Source of the DNA: Janthinobacterium silvisoli
GTDB taxonomy: Bacteria > Pseudomonadota > Gammaproteobacteria > Burkholderiales > Burkholderiaceae_D
Length of the DNA stretch: 64,000 nt
Direction: 5' to 3'
Assembly (NCBI RefSeq): GCF_014200725.1
Contig: NZ_JACHCL010000001.1
Span: 1-64,000 of the forward strand
A model generated the notes under the pieces. It saw only the letters and a list, made by a program, of their open reading frames with translations, made no database searches and had not been told where the DNA came from. This document shows positions 18,674 through 27,994 of this stretch, in pieces. Every line of letters begins with the position of its first letter. Position 1 is the first letter of the stretch. The position numbers were made by a program, and so were the translations under genes.

Positions 18674-19965
18674 CACAGCCGCCACACATGCAGGCCACCC
18701 TGCTCAAGCAGGCGGGCATCAAAATGCGACTTGATATCGATAAAGCAACCACTCTCCACCACCTTGTCCTGGTAGTCGCTGAGCGGCCGGGCCAGCAGCG
18801 CCTGGTGCAACACGGCGCTGATCAACGCTTCGGCCTGCGGCAGCTGTTCCCAGCTTTCCAGCACGACCCCGTATTCTTCCAGCGCCTCGTGGCCATCGGC
18901 CACCGGGTCGTGCACATGCACTTGCACGCCATACGATTGCAATTCATGAATCATGTCGACTACCTTGGAGTTGCGCAAATCGGGACAGTTTTCCTTGAAG
19001 GTCAGGCCCAGCACATTCACATGCGAGCCTTTCAGCTTGAAGCCTGCGCGCACCATTTCCTTGATGGTTTTTTCAGCCACGAACTTGGCCATGCCATCGT
19101 TGATGCGGCGCCCGGCCAGAATCACGTGGGGGTGGTAACCGAGCATTTCGGCCTTGTGCGTCAGATAATAAGGATCGACGCCGATGCAATGGCCACCCAC
19201 CAGGCCAGGGCGGAACGGCAGGAAATTCCATTTGGTGCCAGCCGCCTGCAGCACTTCGGCCGTATCGATGCCGATGCGGTCGAAAATAATGGCCAGTTCA
19301 TTCATCAGCGCGATATTCAAATCGCGCTGGGTGTTCTCGATCACCTTGGCCGCCTCCGCCACGCGGATGCTGGACGCCCGGTGCACGCCGGCCTCGACCA
19401 CGCCTTCGTACAATTGCGCCACCTGTTCCAGGGTGGCCGCATCGTCGCCGGACACCACCTTGCGGATGGTGCACAAGGTGTGCTCGCTGTCGCCGGGGTT
19501 GATGCGTTCGGGCGAAAACCCGACGTGGAAATCGTCGTGCCAGCGCAGGCCAGAATGGCTTTCCAGCAAGGGAATGCAGATTTCTTCGGTGGCGCCCGGA
19601 TACACGGTGGATTCGAAGATGACGATCGCGCCCCGTTTCATATGGCGGCCCACGGCGGCGCTGGCGCCGGCCAGCGCCGTGAAATCGGGATTGTGCGCGC
19701 TGTCGACGGGCGTGGGCACGGCCACGATGATGAAGTCAGCCAATTGCAGTTCGGCCGGATCGCAGCCGACGCTCAGCCATTGCGCGGCGCGCAGCCGGGC
19801 TTCGCTGATTTCTCCGGTCGGGTCGATATAGCGCCGGTAGCTTTCCACCTTGCGCTCGGACAAGTCAAACCCTATCGTACGCTGGCGCGTACCGAACGCC
19901 GCCGCCAGCGACAGGCCCACGTAGCCCAGCCCTACCACTGCCACCACGCCCGCTTGCCTGTCCAT
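18673..19965 (-). CDS. UDP-N-acetylglucosamine 6-dehydrogenase, TviB/WbpA type
   Basis: Oxidises UDP-GlcNAc (or a 2-epimer) at C6 to the uronic acid with two NAD+. The 430-residue protein begins with the NAD fold [14 protein letters not shown] (residues 8-21). It carries the catalytic Cys in [20 protein letters not shown] (Cys260) and the conserved [15 protein letters not shown] 19965 is chosen because GGAG precedes it and the NAD fold then starts near the N-terminus; the longer open frame crosses the divergent promoter. It is divergent from prsT across 218 bases that contain an FNR-type palindrome. Confidence 0.9.
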   Translation of the reverse strand: MDRQAGVVAVVGLGYVGLSLAAAFGTRQRTIGFDLSERKVESYRRYIDPTGEISEARLRAAQWLSVGCDPAELQLADFIIVAVPTPVDSAHNPDFTALAGASAAVGRHMKRGAIVIFESTVYPGATEEICIPLLESHSGLRWHDDFHVGFSPERINPGDSEHTLCTIRKVVSGDDAATLEQVAQLYEGVVEAGVHRASSIRVAEAAKVIENTQRDLNIALMNELAIIFDRIGIDTAEVLQAAGTKWNFLPFRPGLVGGHCIGVDPYYLTHKAEMLGYHPHVILAGRRINDGMAKFVAEKTIKEMVRAGFKLKGSHVNVLGLTFKENCPDLRNSKVVDMIHELQSYGVQVHVHDPVADGHEALEEYGVVLESWEQLPQAEALISAVLHQALLARPLSDYQDKVVESGCFIDIKSHFDARLLEQGGLHVWRL

Positions 19966-20085
19966 AGTGTTTGCTCCGAATCGTTGCTGATTCGGAAATT
20001 CTACGAGCGCAGGCCCAGCCATTCTTGAGCAGGAACAAGCAAGGCCTGCTGCTGGCAGCAAGGCAGGCAGGCAATTGGCGGGCCG

Positions 20086-20099
20086 TTGAGCGCAATCAA
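20086..20099. promoter_or_regulatory. FNR/ANR-type palindrome between tviB-like gene and prsT
   Basis: TTGAG-CGCA-ATCAA matches the FNR/ANR consensus TTGAT-N4-ATCAA at nine of ten fixed positions. Its centre is 91 bases before the prsT ATG. A weak -10-like TACTCT (20122-20127) would place a transcription start about 41 bases from the centre, the classic position for activation. Role as operator is inferred. Confidence 0.5.
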
Positions 20100-20183
20100 T
20101 GAGATCGACGCCCATCTTTTTTACTCTAGAGCTTCCCTTTTCCTTTCCGTTCTTTTCTGCGCGCGTCCCCACCGGAGATTTCC

Positions 20184-22976
20184 ATGGCCCTGGCCTGTTC
20201 GCCCTCGCACCGTATCCTGCCTGCCATGGCCTTGTGCGCCATCTTGCTGCCAGGTCTGTTGACCGCCTGCCATGGCACGCAAAGCAGCGACAGCCTGCTG
20301 GCCGACGCGCAGCAATACCGCCAGAAGGGCGAGGCACGGGCCGCCATCATCCAGTTGAAGAATGTCTTGCAGAAAGATCCGGAAAACAGCCAGGCACGCC
20401 TGCTGCTGGGCGATATCTATATCGAAACAGGCGAAGTGTTGTCTGCCGAGAAAGAGCTGCGCAAGGCCAAGACCCTGGGCGCGCCTGCCGGGCAAGTGAT
20501 GCCCTTGCTGGGCAAGGCCTGGCTGATGCAAGGCCAGTTCGACAAGGTCTTGAGCGACTTGCCCGATGAGGCAGCCCAGCCGCAGTCCAGCCCGCAGTCC
20601 ATCCTCTCATTGCGCGGCCAAGCCTTGCTCTCACTGGGGCGGCAGGATGAAGCGCGCGCCTTGTTTACACGCATGCTGCAGGCCCAGCCCGGGCAGACGG
20701 ACGCCCTGCTGGGCCTGGCGCGCATCGCCGCGCTGGACCAGCAAGTGCCGCAAGCCGAGTTGCTGGTCGCGCAAGTGCTGAAGCATCAGCCCGCCAATCT
20801 CGAGGCGCTGCGCCTGCAGGGGGACCTGCTGCGCCTGCAAGGCAAGCGTGACGCCGCGCGCCAGGCTTACGCGCAGATCATTCAGTTCAAGCCCACCAAT
20901 ACGCAAGCCCACATCGACCTGGCCAACCTCGATATCGAGCAAACACGTTACAAGGAAGCGAGCGAGCAACTGGCGGCGGCCCGCAAGACGGCGCCCGACA
21001 ATGTGGGCCTGCTGCAGACGCAGGCGCTGCTCGATTTCCGGCAAGGCAAAAACAAGGCGGCGCTGGAAGCCTTGCAACTGGTGCTCAAGGTAGCGCCCGA
21101 GCATATGCCGGCCGTGCTGCTGGCAGCCGCCGTGCAACTGGCGCTGGGCTCGCCACAACTGGCGGAAGGCTATCTGCAGCGCTTTCTCGCCGTCTATCCG
21201 CAGCACTTGTATGCCAACAAGATGATGGCGTCGATCCAGCTCTTGCGCGGCAACCCCGATGCAGCCATCGACCTGTTGCTGCCGCTGCTGAAAACGGCTC
21301 CCGACGACGTGGAACTGCTGTCGCTGGCAGGCGAAGCACATTTGCGGGCGCGCCGCTACGACAAGGCCAGCGCCTACTTTGAAAAGGCCAGCCTGCTGGC
21401 GCCCGACACGGCCAAGCTGCATGCAGCGCTGGGCGTAAGCCGCCTGGGCATGGGCGAAACGGGACGCGCCATTAATGAACTGGAGCGCGCTACCGTACTC
21501 GATGGCAAGATGCCACAGGCCGGCGCCATGCTGGTGCTGACCTTGCTGCGCAACAAGGAAAATACCAAGGCCCTGGCCGCCGTGCAAAGCATGGAACGGC
21601 AACAAGGCGGCAATCCGCTGTTGCTGAACCTGAAAGGCGGCGTCTACCTTGCCCTGCAAGACTATCCTGCGGCGCGCGCTGCTTTCGAGCAGGCGCTGCG
21701 CCTGTCCCCCGCCTACCTGCCAGCACTGTCCAACCTGGCGCAAATCGATCTGGCCGAAAAGCAGCCGGAGCGGGCCAGGCAGCGCTTCGAGGCAGCCCTG
21801 GCAAAAGATCCGAAAAATGCCGGAATCAGCTCGGCGCTGGCCAAGCTGGCGGCGGCGCAGGGCAAGCTGCCCGAGGCGCAGCGCTGGCTGGAAAAAGCCC
21901 ACGCAGATAATCCGGACGCCTTGCCGACGGTCCTGCTGCTGAGCAACTTCTATCTGCAGACAGGCGCGCCGCAAAAGGCCCTGGCGCTGGCGCGCACCGT
22001 ACAGAGCAGCCATCCCGGCGATGTCGATGCGCTGGCCTTGCGGGCCCAGGTGGAATACAGCGCGGGCCAGCTGCAGGCAGCGCTCGACAGTTATCAGCAA
22101 CTGGCCACAGTGCAGACCACATCCGCGCCCTTGCAGATGCGCATCGCCAGCCTGCAGCTGGCCTTGAACGACCAGGCCAGCGCACTGCACGCCGCGAAGC
22201 GGGCGCAAGTGCTTGATCCCGGTCTGCTGGACGCCCAGGTGATCGAGTCCAGCCTGCAACTGGCCATGAACCGCCCGCGCGAAGCGCTGGCCGTCGCCCG
22301 CAAGATACAGCAGCAACGGCCCAGGCTGGCGGCTGGCTACAAACTGGAGGGCGACGTGCTGATGGTGCAAAAGCAGCCACAGCAGGCATTCAAGCTGTAT
22401 CAACAAGCCTTTCAGATCAGCAATATCGGCCCGCTGCAGGTGCAGATGTACAAGGCGCTGCGCCAGGCGGGACAGGACAAGCAGGCCGATCAAGGCATGG
22501 CGGAATGGCTGGCGGCGCATCCGGACGACATGGCCACGCGCAGCTACCTGGCTGGCAGCAAGCTGGCCAGCAAGCAATACCGGGCTGCCATCGAACACTA
22601 TCAGCACATCATTGCCAAGGATAGTGGCAACGTGGTGGCGCTGAACGACCTGGCCTGGGCTTACCAGCAAGAAAAGGATAGCCGCGCACTGGCCACGGCC
22701 GAACAGGCCCACAAGCTGGCGCCCGAGAATGCTGCCGTACTCGATACCCTGGGCTGGATCAGCCTGGAACAGGGCGACGTCAAGCGGGCCACAAGCTTGC
22801 TGCGCAAGGCAGCCGGGCTGGCGCCGAAGTCGCCGGAAATCCAGTATCACCTGGGCGTGGCGCTGGTGAAATCAGGCGACAAGCCGGGAGCCCGCAAGCA
22901 ACTCGAACAGTTGCTTGCCAACACCAAGGAATTCCCGCAGCGGGCCGACGCGCAAGCCTTGCTGGCCCAGCTATAG
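20184..22976 (+). CDS. prsT: PEP-CTERM/XrtA system TPR-repeat lipoprotein PrsT
   Basis: A 930-residue outer-envelope lipoprotein consisting almost entirely of tetratricopeptide repeats after a signal with lipobox LTAC (Cys29). The length and the opening DSLLADAQQYRQKGEARAA, with a short helix-repeat ladder to the end, match the TPR lipoprotein (TIGR02917) that marks exosortase A loci. It is thought to scaffold polysaccharide or PEP-CTERM protein export; the molecular partner is unknown. ATG 20184 follows CGGAG. It heads an operon with the O-ligase-like gene three bases downstream and a secreted protease. An FNR-type site lies upstream. Confidence 0.9.
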   Translation: MALACSPSHRILPAMALCAILLPGLLTACHGTQSSDSLLADAQQYRQKGEARAAIIQLKNVLQKDPENSQARLLLGDIYIETGEVLSAEKELRKAKTLGAPAGQVMPLLGKAWLMQGQFDKVLSDLPDEAAQPQSSPQSILSLRGQALLSLGRQDEARALFTRMLQAQPGQTDALLGLARIAALDQQVPQAELLVAQVLKHQPANLEALRLQGDLLRLQGKRDAARQAYAQIIQFKPTNTQAHIDLANLDIEQTRYKEASEQLAAARKTAPDNVGLLQTQALLDFRQGKNKAALEALQLVLKVAPEHMPAVLLAAAVQLALGSPQLAEGYLQRFLAVYPQHLYANKMMASIQLLRGNPDAAIDLLLPLLKTAPDDVELLSLAGEAHLRARRYDKASAYFEKASLLAPDTAKLHAALGVSRLGMGETGRAINELERATVLDGKMPQAGAMLVLTLLRNKENTKALAAVQSMERQQGGNPLLLNLKGGVYLALQDYPAARAAFEQALRLSPAYLPALSNLAQIDLAEKQPERARQRFEAALAKDPKNAGISSALAKLAAAQGKLPEAQRWLEKAHADNPDALPTVLLLSNFYLQTGAPQKALALARTVQSSHPGDVDALALRAQVEYSAGQLQAALDSYQQLATVQTTSAPLQMRIASLQLALNDQASALHAAKRAQVLDPGLLDAQVIESSLQLAMNRPREALAVARKIQQQRPRLAAGYKLEGDVLMVQKQPQQAFKLYQQAFQISNIGPLQVQMYKALRQAGQDKQADQGMAEWLAAHPDDMATRSYLAGSKLASKQYRAAIEHYQHIIAKDSGNVVALNDLAWAYQQEKDSRALATAEQAHKLAPENAAVLDTLGWISLEQGDVKRATSLLRKAAGLAPKSPEIQYHLGVALVKSGDKPGARKQLEQLLANTKEFPQRADAQALLAQL

Positions 22977-22979
22977 ATA

Positions 22980-22997
22980 ATGAGCATGAGCATGAGC
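22980..22997 (+). repeat. Triple ATGAGC hexamer at the start of the O-ligase-like gene
   Basis: Three tandem ATGAGC units encode MSMSMS and supply several in-frame start codons (22980, 22986, 22992, then ATG at 22998, 23004 and 23013). Changes in unit number would keep the frame. Confidence 0.75.
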
Positions 22998-25415
22998 ATG
23001 GCGATGGCCAGCATGGCAGCGCGCCTGCTGGCCTTGCTGGCGGGCGCTGCCTTTGTCTACGCGCTGCGTTTTTATCCATTCGGCCACGGCTGGCCCAGCT
23101 GGCTGTTCGCCGCCTTGCTGCCGATCTATTTCCTGCTGCTGTGCTGGCGCCCCCCGCTTTGGCTGTTTTGCCTGCCAGCGCTATTACCTGTACTCGACCT
23201 GGCGCCCTGGACAGGCTGGTTTTTCTTCGAAGAAATCGACCTGCTGCTCTTGCTCACCGTCGCCTGCGGCTACTGGCAATGGCACAAGAGCCCCCCCTCC
23301 ATGCGCATATCGCCCGCCGCCCGCGCATGGCTGCTGCTGTGCTGCCTGGCCTGGCTGGCGGCGCTGCTGCGGGGCTTGCTGCCGCTGCCGCCCCTGGACG
23401 CCAACGCCTGCAATAATTACCTGAGTTCCTGTAACAGCTTGCGCCTGGGTAAAGCCTGGGCCTGGGCCATGCTGTTGCTGCCCTTGCTGCTGCGCGATGC
23501 GGATCAGCATGGCGTGCGCCGCTACGCCTTGCCCGGTGTATTGACGGGCCTGGCGCTAGTGGCCGGCTGTGCGTTGTGGGAACGGGCAACGTTTCCCGGC
23601 CTGTTCAATCTGTCCAGCGATTACCGCATCACGGCGCCGTTTTCTGCCATGCATACGGGCGGCGCCGCCCTCGATGGCTATCTGGCGCTGGCCCTGCCGA
23701 TTGCCGTGCTGTGGCTGGTGCGGGCGCGCTCGCGCTGGCAAAGCGCCGCCGCCCTGCTGCTACTGGCGCTGACCTTGCATGCCGCGCTGGCCACATTTTC
23801 GCGCGGGCTGTATGCAGCCATGCTGGCGGCAAGCTTGCTGGGCCTGATCCAGGCGTTTACCGGTATTCCACTGGCCCAGCGTGTAGAAAAACAAGCGAGA
23901 GGCGGCCGCACGGCGCTGTCCCTGCTGCTGGCGACCGCCGTGGCCATCATCCTGGCCGCCACCTTCAGCGCCGCCGGCTACCGTGGCTTGCTCGCTGCCG
24001 TGGTCCTGCTCAGCGCTTCCTTCGTGCTGGCGGCACAAGCGCTGCCGTGGCGATTGGCGCCCGCCAGCGTCGCGTGCGCACTGGCCATCGAAGGTCTGCT
24101 GGCCATGCTATGGCCAAGTGCAGTCGATGGCTGGCTGAAAGCGCCTTATTTCCTGTTTTTATTGTCGGCACTACTGCTGAGCGGGGCATTATGGCCAAGG
24201 ATGACAGCACACAAGCAGACCTGGAATTGCCTCGCGATGATGGCGTGGACCATGCTGGCCTGCAATCTTGCCTGGATCGGCTGGCACTGGGCCGGTAAAC
24301 CAGCCCTGCCCTCGGCCGCCCTGGCGGTGCTGCTGGCCGCCTGCATGCTAGGCAACCGCCGCCTTTGCCCGCCGTTGTGGCGTTTGGGACGCGGCAGCCT
24401 CAGCCTGGCAGGCGCGGCAGCCGTGCTGCTGTCGCTGGCGATTCCCATTTCAGCCAGCTATTACGCCAACGAACGCTTCGCTACCAGCGCCGGCGACTTG
24501 CAGGGCCGGCTGCGCCACTGGCGGCAAGCGCTGGACATGATGCCGTCGGACTGGGCCAGCCAGACTGCCGGCATGGGCCTGGGCACTTTTCCCGCCACGT
24601 ACTTTTGGCACAACCCCTTGCGCGATGTGCCAGCCCGTATTTCCTACCTCGATGAAGGCGGTAACCGCTACCTGCGCCTGGCCAGCCCCGGCTATAGCGC
24701 AGGTTATGGCGAATTACTGAGACTGTTGCAAAGGATCACCGTGCTGCCGGACACCGCTTATGTACTGGCCATGGACGCGCGCCGCACAGAAGCCATGCCC
24801 GTGCTGCAAGTACGGCTGTGCCAGCGGCAACTGCTGTACGCGCAAAATTGCATCGCTGTTCCCTTGCGCTTGCGTCCGGGCGACGGCCAGTGGCAACACT
24901 ATGAACTGGCCTTTAATAACGCCGGTCTGGGTGCCGGCAACTGGCTGCTGCGCCCGCCAGTACAGCTGGAACTGGCCGCCAGCGGCACGGCCAGCTCGTC
25001 CGTGATCGATATCGATAATCTCAGCCTGCGTGGAGCCGATGGTCTGGAACGCATCAGTAACGGGCAATTCACGCACGCCAACAATGCCTGGTTTTTCAGC
25101 AGCGACCATCATCACTTGCCCTGGCATATCAAGAACCTGCTGCTGCAACTATACCTTGAGTCAGGCGTGTGCGGCGTGCTGGCGATGCTCGGTTTGCTGG
25201 TACTGGCCGCTTCCCGCTTGTTGCGCCAGCGCAAGCAAGATCACTCCAGCGTGGCCATCCTGGCCGCCATCCTCGCTTTCCTGGTGGTGGGCCTGTTCGA
25301 CAGCCTGCTCGACGTACCGCGCATCGCCCTGCTGTTTTACCTGCTGCTACTGGTCGCACTGTTGCAGCCGGCCAGCCCCACCCCGCTACCGCACCATGAA
25401 AGGGCGCCGCCATGA
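22980..25415 (+). CDS. O-antigen ligase/Wzy-like membrane protein with inserted carbohydrate-binding-like domain
   Basis: An 811-residue inner-membrane protein with about a dozen hydrophobic segments, probably polymerising or attaching polysaccharide in the periplasm. The Wzy/WaaL core is marked by ATFSRGLYAAML (271-282) and by RLRHWRQALDMM...GMGLGTFP (510-537). Between about 553 and 697 the usual periplasmic loop is enlarged by a soluble beta-rich segment with YLRLASPGYSAGYGEL, WQHYELAFN and VIDIDNLSLRG, resembling a CBM4/9 jelly-roll. The loop then closes with the ligase-type HHHLPWHIKNLLLQLYLESG. It starts three bases after the prsT stop and overlaps the protease start by ATGA. Which substrate it joins is unknown. 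Confidence 0.78.
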   Translation: MSMSMSMAMASMAARLLALLAGAAFVYALRFYPFGHGWPSWLFAALLPIYFLLLCWRPPLWLFCLPALLPVLDLAPWTGWFFFEEIDLLLLLTVACGYWQWHKSPPSMRISPAARAWLLLCCLAWLAALLRGLLPLPPLDANACNNYLSSCNSLRLGKAWAWAMLLLPLLLRDADQHGVRRYALPGVLTGLALVAGCALWERATFPGLFNLSSDYRITAPFSAMHTGGAALDGYLALALPIAVLWLVRARSRWQSAAALLLLALTLHAALATFSRGLYAAMLAASLLGLIQAFTGIPLAQRVEKQARGGRTALSLLLATAVAIILAATFSAAGYRGLLAAVVLLSASFVLAAQALPWRLAPASVACALAIEGLLAMLWPSAVDGWLKAPYFLFLLSALLLSGALWPRMTAHKQTWNCLAMMAWTMLACNLAWIGWHWAGKPALPSAALAVLLAACMLGNRRLCPPLWRLGRGSLSLAGAAAVLLSLAIPISASYYANERFATSAGDLQGRLRHWRQALDMMPSDWASQTAGMGLGTFPATYFWHNPLRDVPARISYLDEGGNRYLRLASPGYSAGYGELLRLLQRITVLPDTAYVLAMDARRTEAMPVLQVRLCQRQLLYAQNCIAVPLRLRPGDGQWQHYELAFNNAGLGAGNWLLRPPVQLELAASGTASSSVIDIDNLSLRGADGLERISNGQFTHANNAWFFSSDHHHLPWHIKNLLLQLYLESGVCGVLAMLGLLVLAASRLLRQRKQDHSSVAILAAILAFLVVGLFDSLLDVPRIALLFYLLLLVALLQPASPTPLPHHERAPP

Positions 25416-26161
25416 AAACCCTGCTGCTATGCCTCTGCTTCATGTTGACGCCAGCCCATGCAGATACCCTGGAACAAGTGATCGCCAGGGTCAAACCCGC
25501 GATCGTCGGCATCGGCAGTTTGCAACCGACGCGCGCGCCGGCCATCAGCTTCATCGGCACCGGTTTCGTCACCGGCGATGGCTTGAGTGTGCTGACCTGC
25601 GCCCACGTGATGCAGAAATTGCTGGACGCCAATCCGGGCGAACAGATCGGCATCCTTACGGGCCACGGCGATAGCGCCCGCTTCCGCCCCGCCAAGGTGC
25701 AGGCGATCGATATGGAACACGACCTGGCGCTGCTGCGCCTGGCCGGGGAACCACTGCCTGCCCTGCAGCTGGGCGACGCCGGCAGCGTGCGCGAAGGCCA
25801 GGCCATGGCCTTCACGGGTTTTCCGCTAGGCATACTACTGGGCTTGCATCACGTCACGCACCGCGCCACCGTGTCTGCGCTCACGCCCGTCGTCATGCCC
25901 AGCGAAAACGCGCAGCGGCTGGACGCCAGGCGCCTGGCGCAGCTGCAAAAATCGCCCTACACTGTGTTCCAGCTCGATGCGACAGCATATCCGGGCAGCA
26001 GCGGCAGCCCCTTGTATGATCCTGAAACCGGTCTCGTCTACGGTATCGTCAACATGGTGTATATCAAAGGATTGAAAGAAAGCGCCATCAGCACGCCCAG
26101 CGGCATCAGCTATGCCATTCCAGGTCTGCACATGCAGGCGCTGCTACTCAAAAACCAATAG
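25412..26161 (+). CDS. Periplasmic trypsin-like (S1C-like) serine protease in the exosortase operon
   Basis: A 249-residue secreted protease: a short signal peptide ending TPAHA (about residue 17), then a chymotrypsin fold with candidate triad His65 (LTCAHVM), Asp104 (MEHDLALLRL) and Ser197 (YPGSSGSPLY). There is no PDZ domain, so it is shorter than DegP/DegS. The start overlaps the stop of the O-ligase-like gene (ATGA), so it is translated together with it and with prsT. Likely role: processing or quality control of envelope proteins of this pathway; that is inference. Its stop lies three bases from the stop of the convergent acyltransferase gene. Confidence 0.8.
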   Translation: MKTLLLCLCFMLTPAHADTLEQVIARVKPAIVGIGSLQPTRAPAISFIGTGFVTGDGLSVLTCAHVMQKLLDANPGEQIGILTGHGDSARFRPAKVQAIDMEHDLALLRLAGEPLPALQLGDAGSVREGQAMAFTGFPLGILLGLHHVTHRATVSALTPVVMPSENAQRLDARRLAQLQKSPYTVFQLDATAYPGSSGSPLYDPETGLVYGIVNMVYIKGLKESAISTPSGISYAIPGLHMQALLLKNQ

Positions 26162-26164
26162 CGT

Positions 26165-26911
26165 TCAGTTACGTCCCAGGCGCAAGCGGTCCGTAATGCC
26201 AGGCTCATCCCATGTAGGAAAAAAAAAGGGGTAAAACGATCGTTCACCCCCATGTTGTTCCATCAAGCCCCCGTATTTGCGGATCTGCTCTCCCATATAG
26301 CCCAGATCTAGTCGTAGCAGCACGGCCGGCGCCCCCACGCGCGTACATTCGCGCTCGCCGCCAAAATCCTTGAATCCCAGCATGCGCTTGTAAAACACCA
26401 CGTGGCGCGGATTGACTTCAATCACGTAGTCGGTAAAACCATGAATATTATGGGCATAGATATAAGAAATATGAATCAGGGCGGCAAATACGCGCTTGCT
26501 GACGCCCTTGTCGATGGCCAGGCGCGACGGTTCGCACAGCAGCCGTCCCTGCACGCGCAACTCATCGAGCTTGTCGCGGAAATTTTCGTCGGCCGGCAGG
26601 CCGGTCTCGTCATTGTCCAGGCAGAGCGTCATGGTGCCGACGGTGGAGCCGGCGGTTTCTGCAAACAGGGTGATCTTGTTGAGTGCATGCTGGACGCCGG
26701 GATCGACGGCATAGCCGCGCCAGCCATACATCTTGCGTATCAGCAAGCTGGCTGCTTCGCGGCGTCCGCGCGAGTTGGCCATGCGGATATGAAAGCGCTG
26801 CAAATCAATTTCATGCTCCATGGCAGGATCGATCCTGCCCTCGCCCACCACCAGGTCGCTGAAGCCGCCAGGCGTATCGAAAGAAATAATAGGTTCATCT
26901 TCAAAGCTCAT
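26165..26911 (-). CDS. PEP-CTERM/exosortase-associated acyltransferase (FeeM-type N-acyl amino acid synthase fold)
   Basis: A 248-residue cytoplasmic protein of the family annotated as exosortase-associated acyltransferase (TIGR03694), related to N-acyl amino acid synthase FeeM and to acyl-homoserine lactone synthases. Recognisable parts are NSRGRREAASLLIRKMYG, ETAGSTVGTMTL, EPSRLAID near the middle, and VNPRHVVFYKRMLGF, a GNAT-type C-terminal motif. It would join a fatty acyl group from ACP to an amine; the acceptor is unknown. The 214 bases between it and the export gene hold an AT-rich promoter-like region with TATACT on the minus strand. Its position beside the exosortase genes is typical for the family. 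Confidence 0.85.
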   Translation of the reverse strand: MSFEDEPIISFDTPGGFSDLVVGEGRIDPAMEHEIDLQRFHIRMANSRGRREAASLLIRKMYGWRGYAVDPGVQHALNKITLFAETAGSTVGTMTLCLDNDETGLPADENFRDKLDELRVQGRLLCEPSRLAIDKGVSKRVFAALIHISYIYAHNIHGFTDYVIEVNPRHVVFYKRMLGFKDFGGERECTRVGAPAVLLRLDLGYMGEQIRKYGGLMEQHGGERSFYPFFFPTWDEPGITDRLRLGRN

Positions 26912-27125
26912 CTTGTCCTCGCTATCAATGGCTGTCCATGCCGAGACGGACTGAAGCCAATGCCTTGTGACAAGAGGAAAACAGGAGAAGTTCCCGCCGA
27001 GCGCAAAAAAACCAAAGAAATTATCAGGAACTGGCTAGAAAAATATCTTTTAATTTACCGGAGAGTATAAAACGACAAATAAAGTGTATTTCTGACAGCG
27101 CTGGCAAGATTGCTGGAGCTGCAGC

Positions 27126-27746
27126 TTAAAACAGGCTTTCGGGGATCAGCAGCACGTCGCCGGGCCGCATCATGACGTTGGCAGAAATATCGCCATCTTT
27201 CAGCAAGTCATCGATACGCACGCGCAACTGCTGTTGCTTGCCTTCCCGCACGCGGATGATGCTGGCCTTGTTGCCTGCTGCAAAATCGGTAATGCCGCCC
27301 ACGGTGATCAGCACATCCATCAGCGACATGCCCAGCCGGTAAGGCAGCGCCTGCGGCTTGGCCGCTTCGCCGATCACCCTGATCTGTTCCGCGTAGGGCC
27401 CGGAAAAATTGGTGACGATCACCGTCACCACCGGTTGCTGGATGAACTTGCCCAGCGCCTGTTCGATATCACGCGCCAGCTGGGTCGAGGTCTTGCCGCT
27501 GGCCGGCAAGTCTTCCACCAGCGGCGTGGTGATCTTGCCGTCGGGCCGCACCGCCACCGTCAGCGACACCTCGGGGTTGCGCCAGACAAGGATATTGACG
27601 GAGTCCCCCGGCCCGATCAGGTAGTCGTGCAAGGGAACAGGATCGTCAAATGGCGCCAGCGCGTAGCGCGTGCGGCAACCCGCCAGCACACCCGCTGCCG
27701 CCAGGGCCAGCATCTTTCCCAGCATTGCACGGCGAAACGGAATCAT
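27126..27746 (-). CDS. XrtA/PEP-CTERM-associated polysaccharide export lipoprotein (Wza-like)
   Basis: A 206-residue outer-membrane polysaccharide export protein of the short, exosortase-associated kind (TIGR03027). The lipobox is LAGC (Cys24). The export domain begins with DYLIGPGDSVNILVWRNPEVS and contains VRPDGKITTPLVEDL; the SLBB-like part follows with GGITDFAAGNKASIIR and ends MRPGDVLLIPES. It lets polymer cross the outer membrane together with the chain-length protein. Unlike the usual arrangement it is not in the same operon as the chain-length gene but divergent from it; the 248-base intergenic region carries an FNR-type palindrome. Confidence 0.9.
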   Translation of the reverse strand: MIPFRRAMLGKMLALAAAGVLAGCRTRYALAPFDDPVPLHDYLIGPGDSVNILVWRNPEVSLTVAVRPDGKITTPLVEDLPASGKTSTQLARDIEQALGKFIQQPVVTVIVTNFSGPYAEQIRVIGEAAKPQALPYRLGMSLMDVLITVGGITDFAAGNKASIIRVREGKQQQLRVRIDDLLKDGDISANVMMRPGDVLLIPESLF

Positions 27747-27846
27747 GCGGGCCCTCTTCGAGTCGATGGAGCGGTCATCAGGCCGCCAGGATTAGCCAGG
27801 CTGGGCCGCGAACTTCCTATGATTATTAAAACGCGGCAAGTGATCC

Positions 27847-27860
27847 TTGAGGCGTATCAA
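27847..27860. promoter_or_regulatory. FNR/ANR-type palindrome before the chain-length operon
   Basis: TTGAG-GCGT-ATCAA, nine of ten fixed positions of TTGAT-N4-ATCAA. It lies in the divergent region between the export and chain-length genes. A TATACT (27900-27905) downstream would give a start roughly 60 bases from the site centre, near the upstream-activator position known for FNR. Operator role is inferred. Confidence 0.5.
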
Positions 27861-27994
27861 GAGGCCTTCATCTGAGGAAATTTTTCTAGCAAGCAGTCCT
27901 ATACTTTGCTTACTCGACAAGAGAAAAGTTCCCGGCCATAGGCGCGACCAAGCGATTGATTGTTACCTGAAGGAAGCGATATGGAGGTTGCGAC

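Noticed and set aside
20631-22850. 739-codon open frame antisense to prsT
   Set aside because: Gln/Leu/Arg-rich low-complexity product mirroring the TPR codons; prsT is clearly the real gene.
26912-27125. Sigma-54 (-24/-12) promoters in the exopolysaccharide intergenic regions, since exosortase loci can be under PrsK/PrsR and RpoN control
   Set aside because: TGGCA and TTGC elements occur, but not with the required spacing in any region I inspected.
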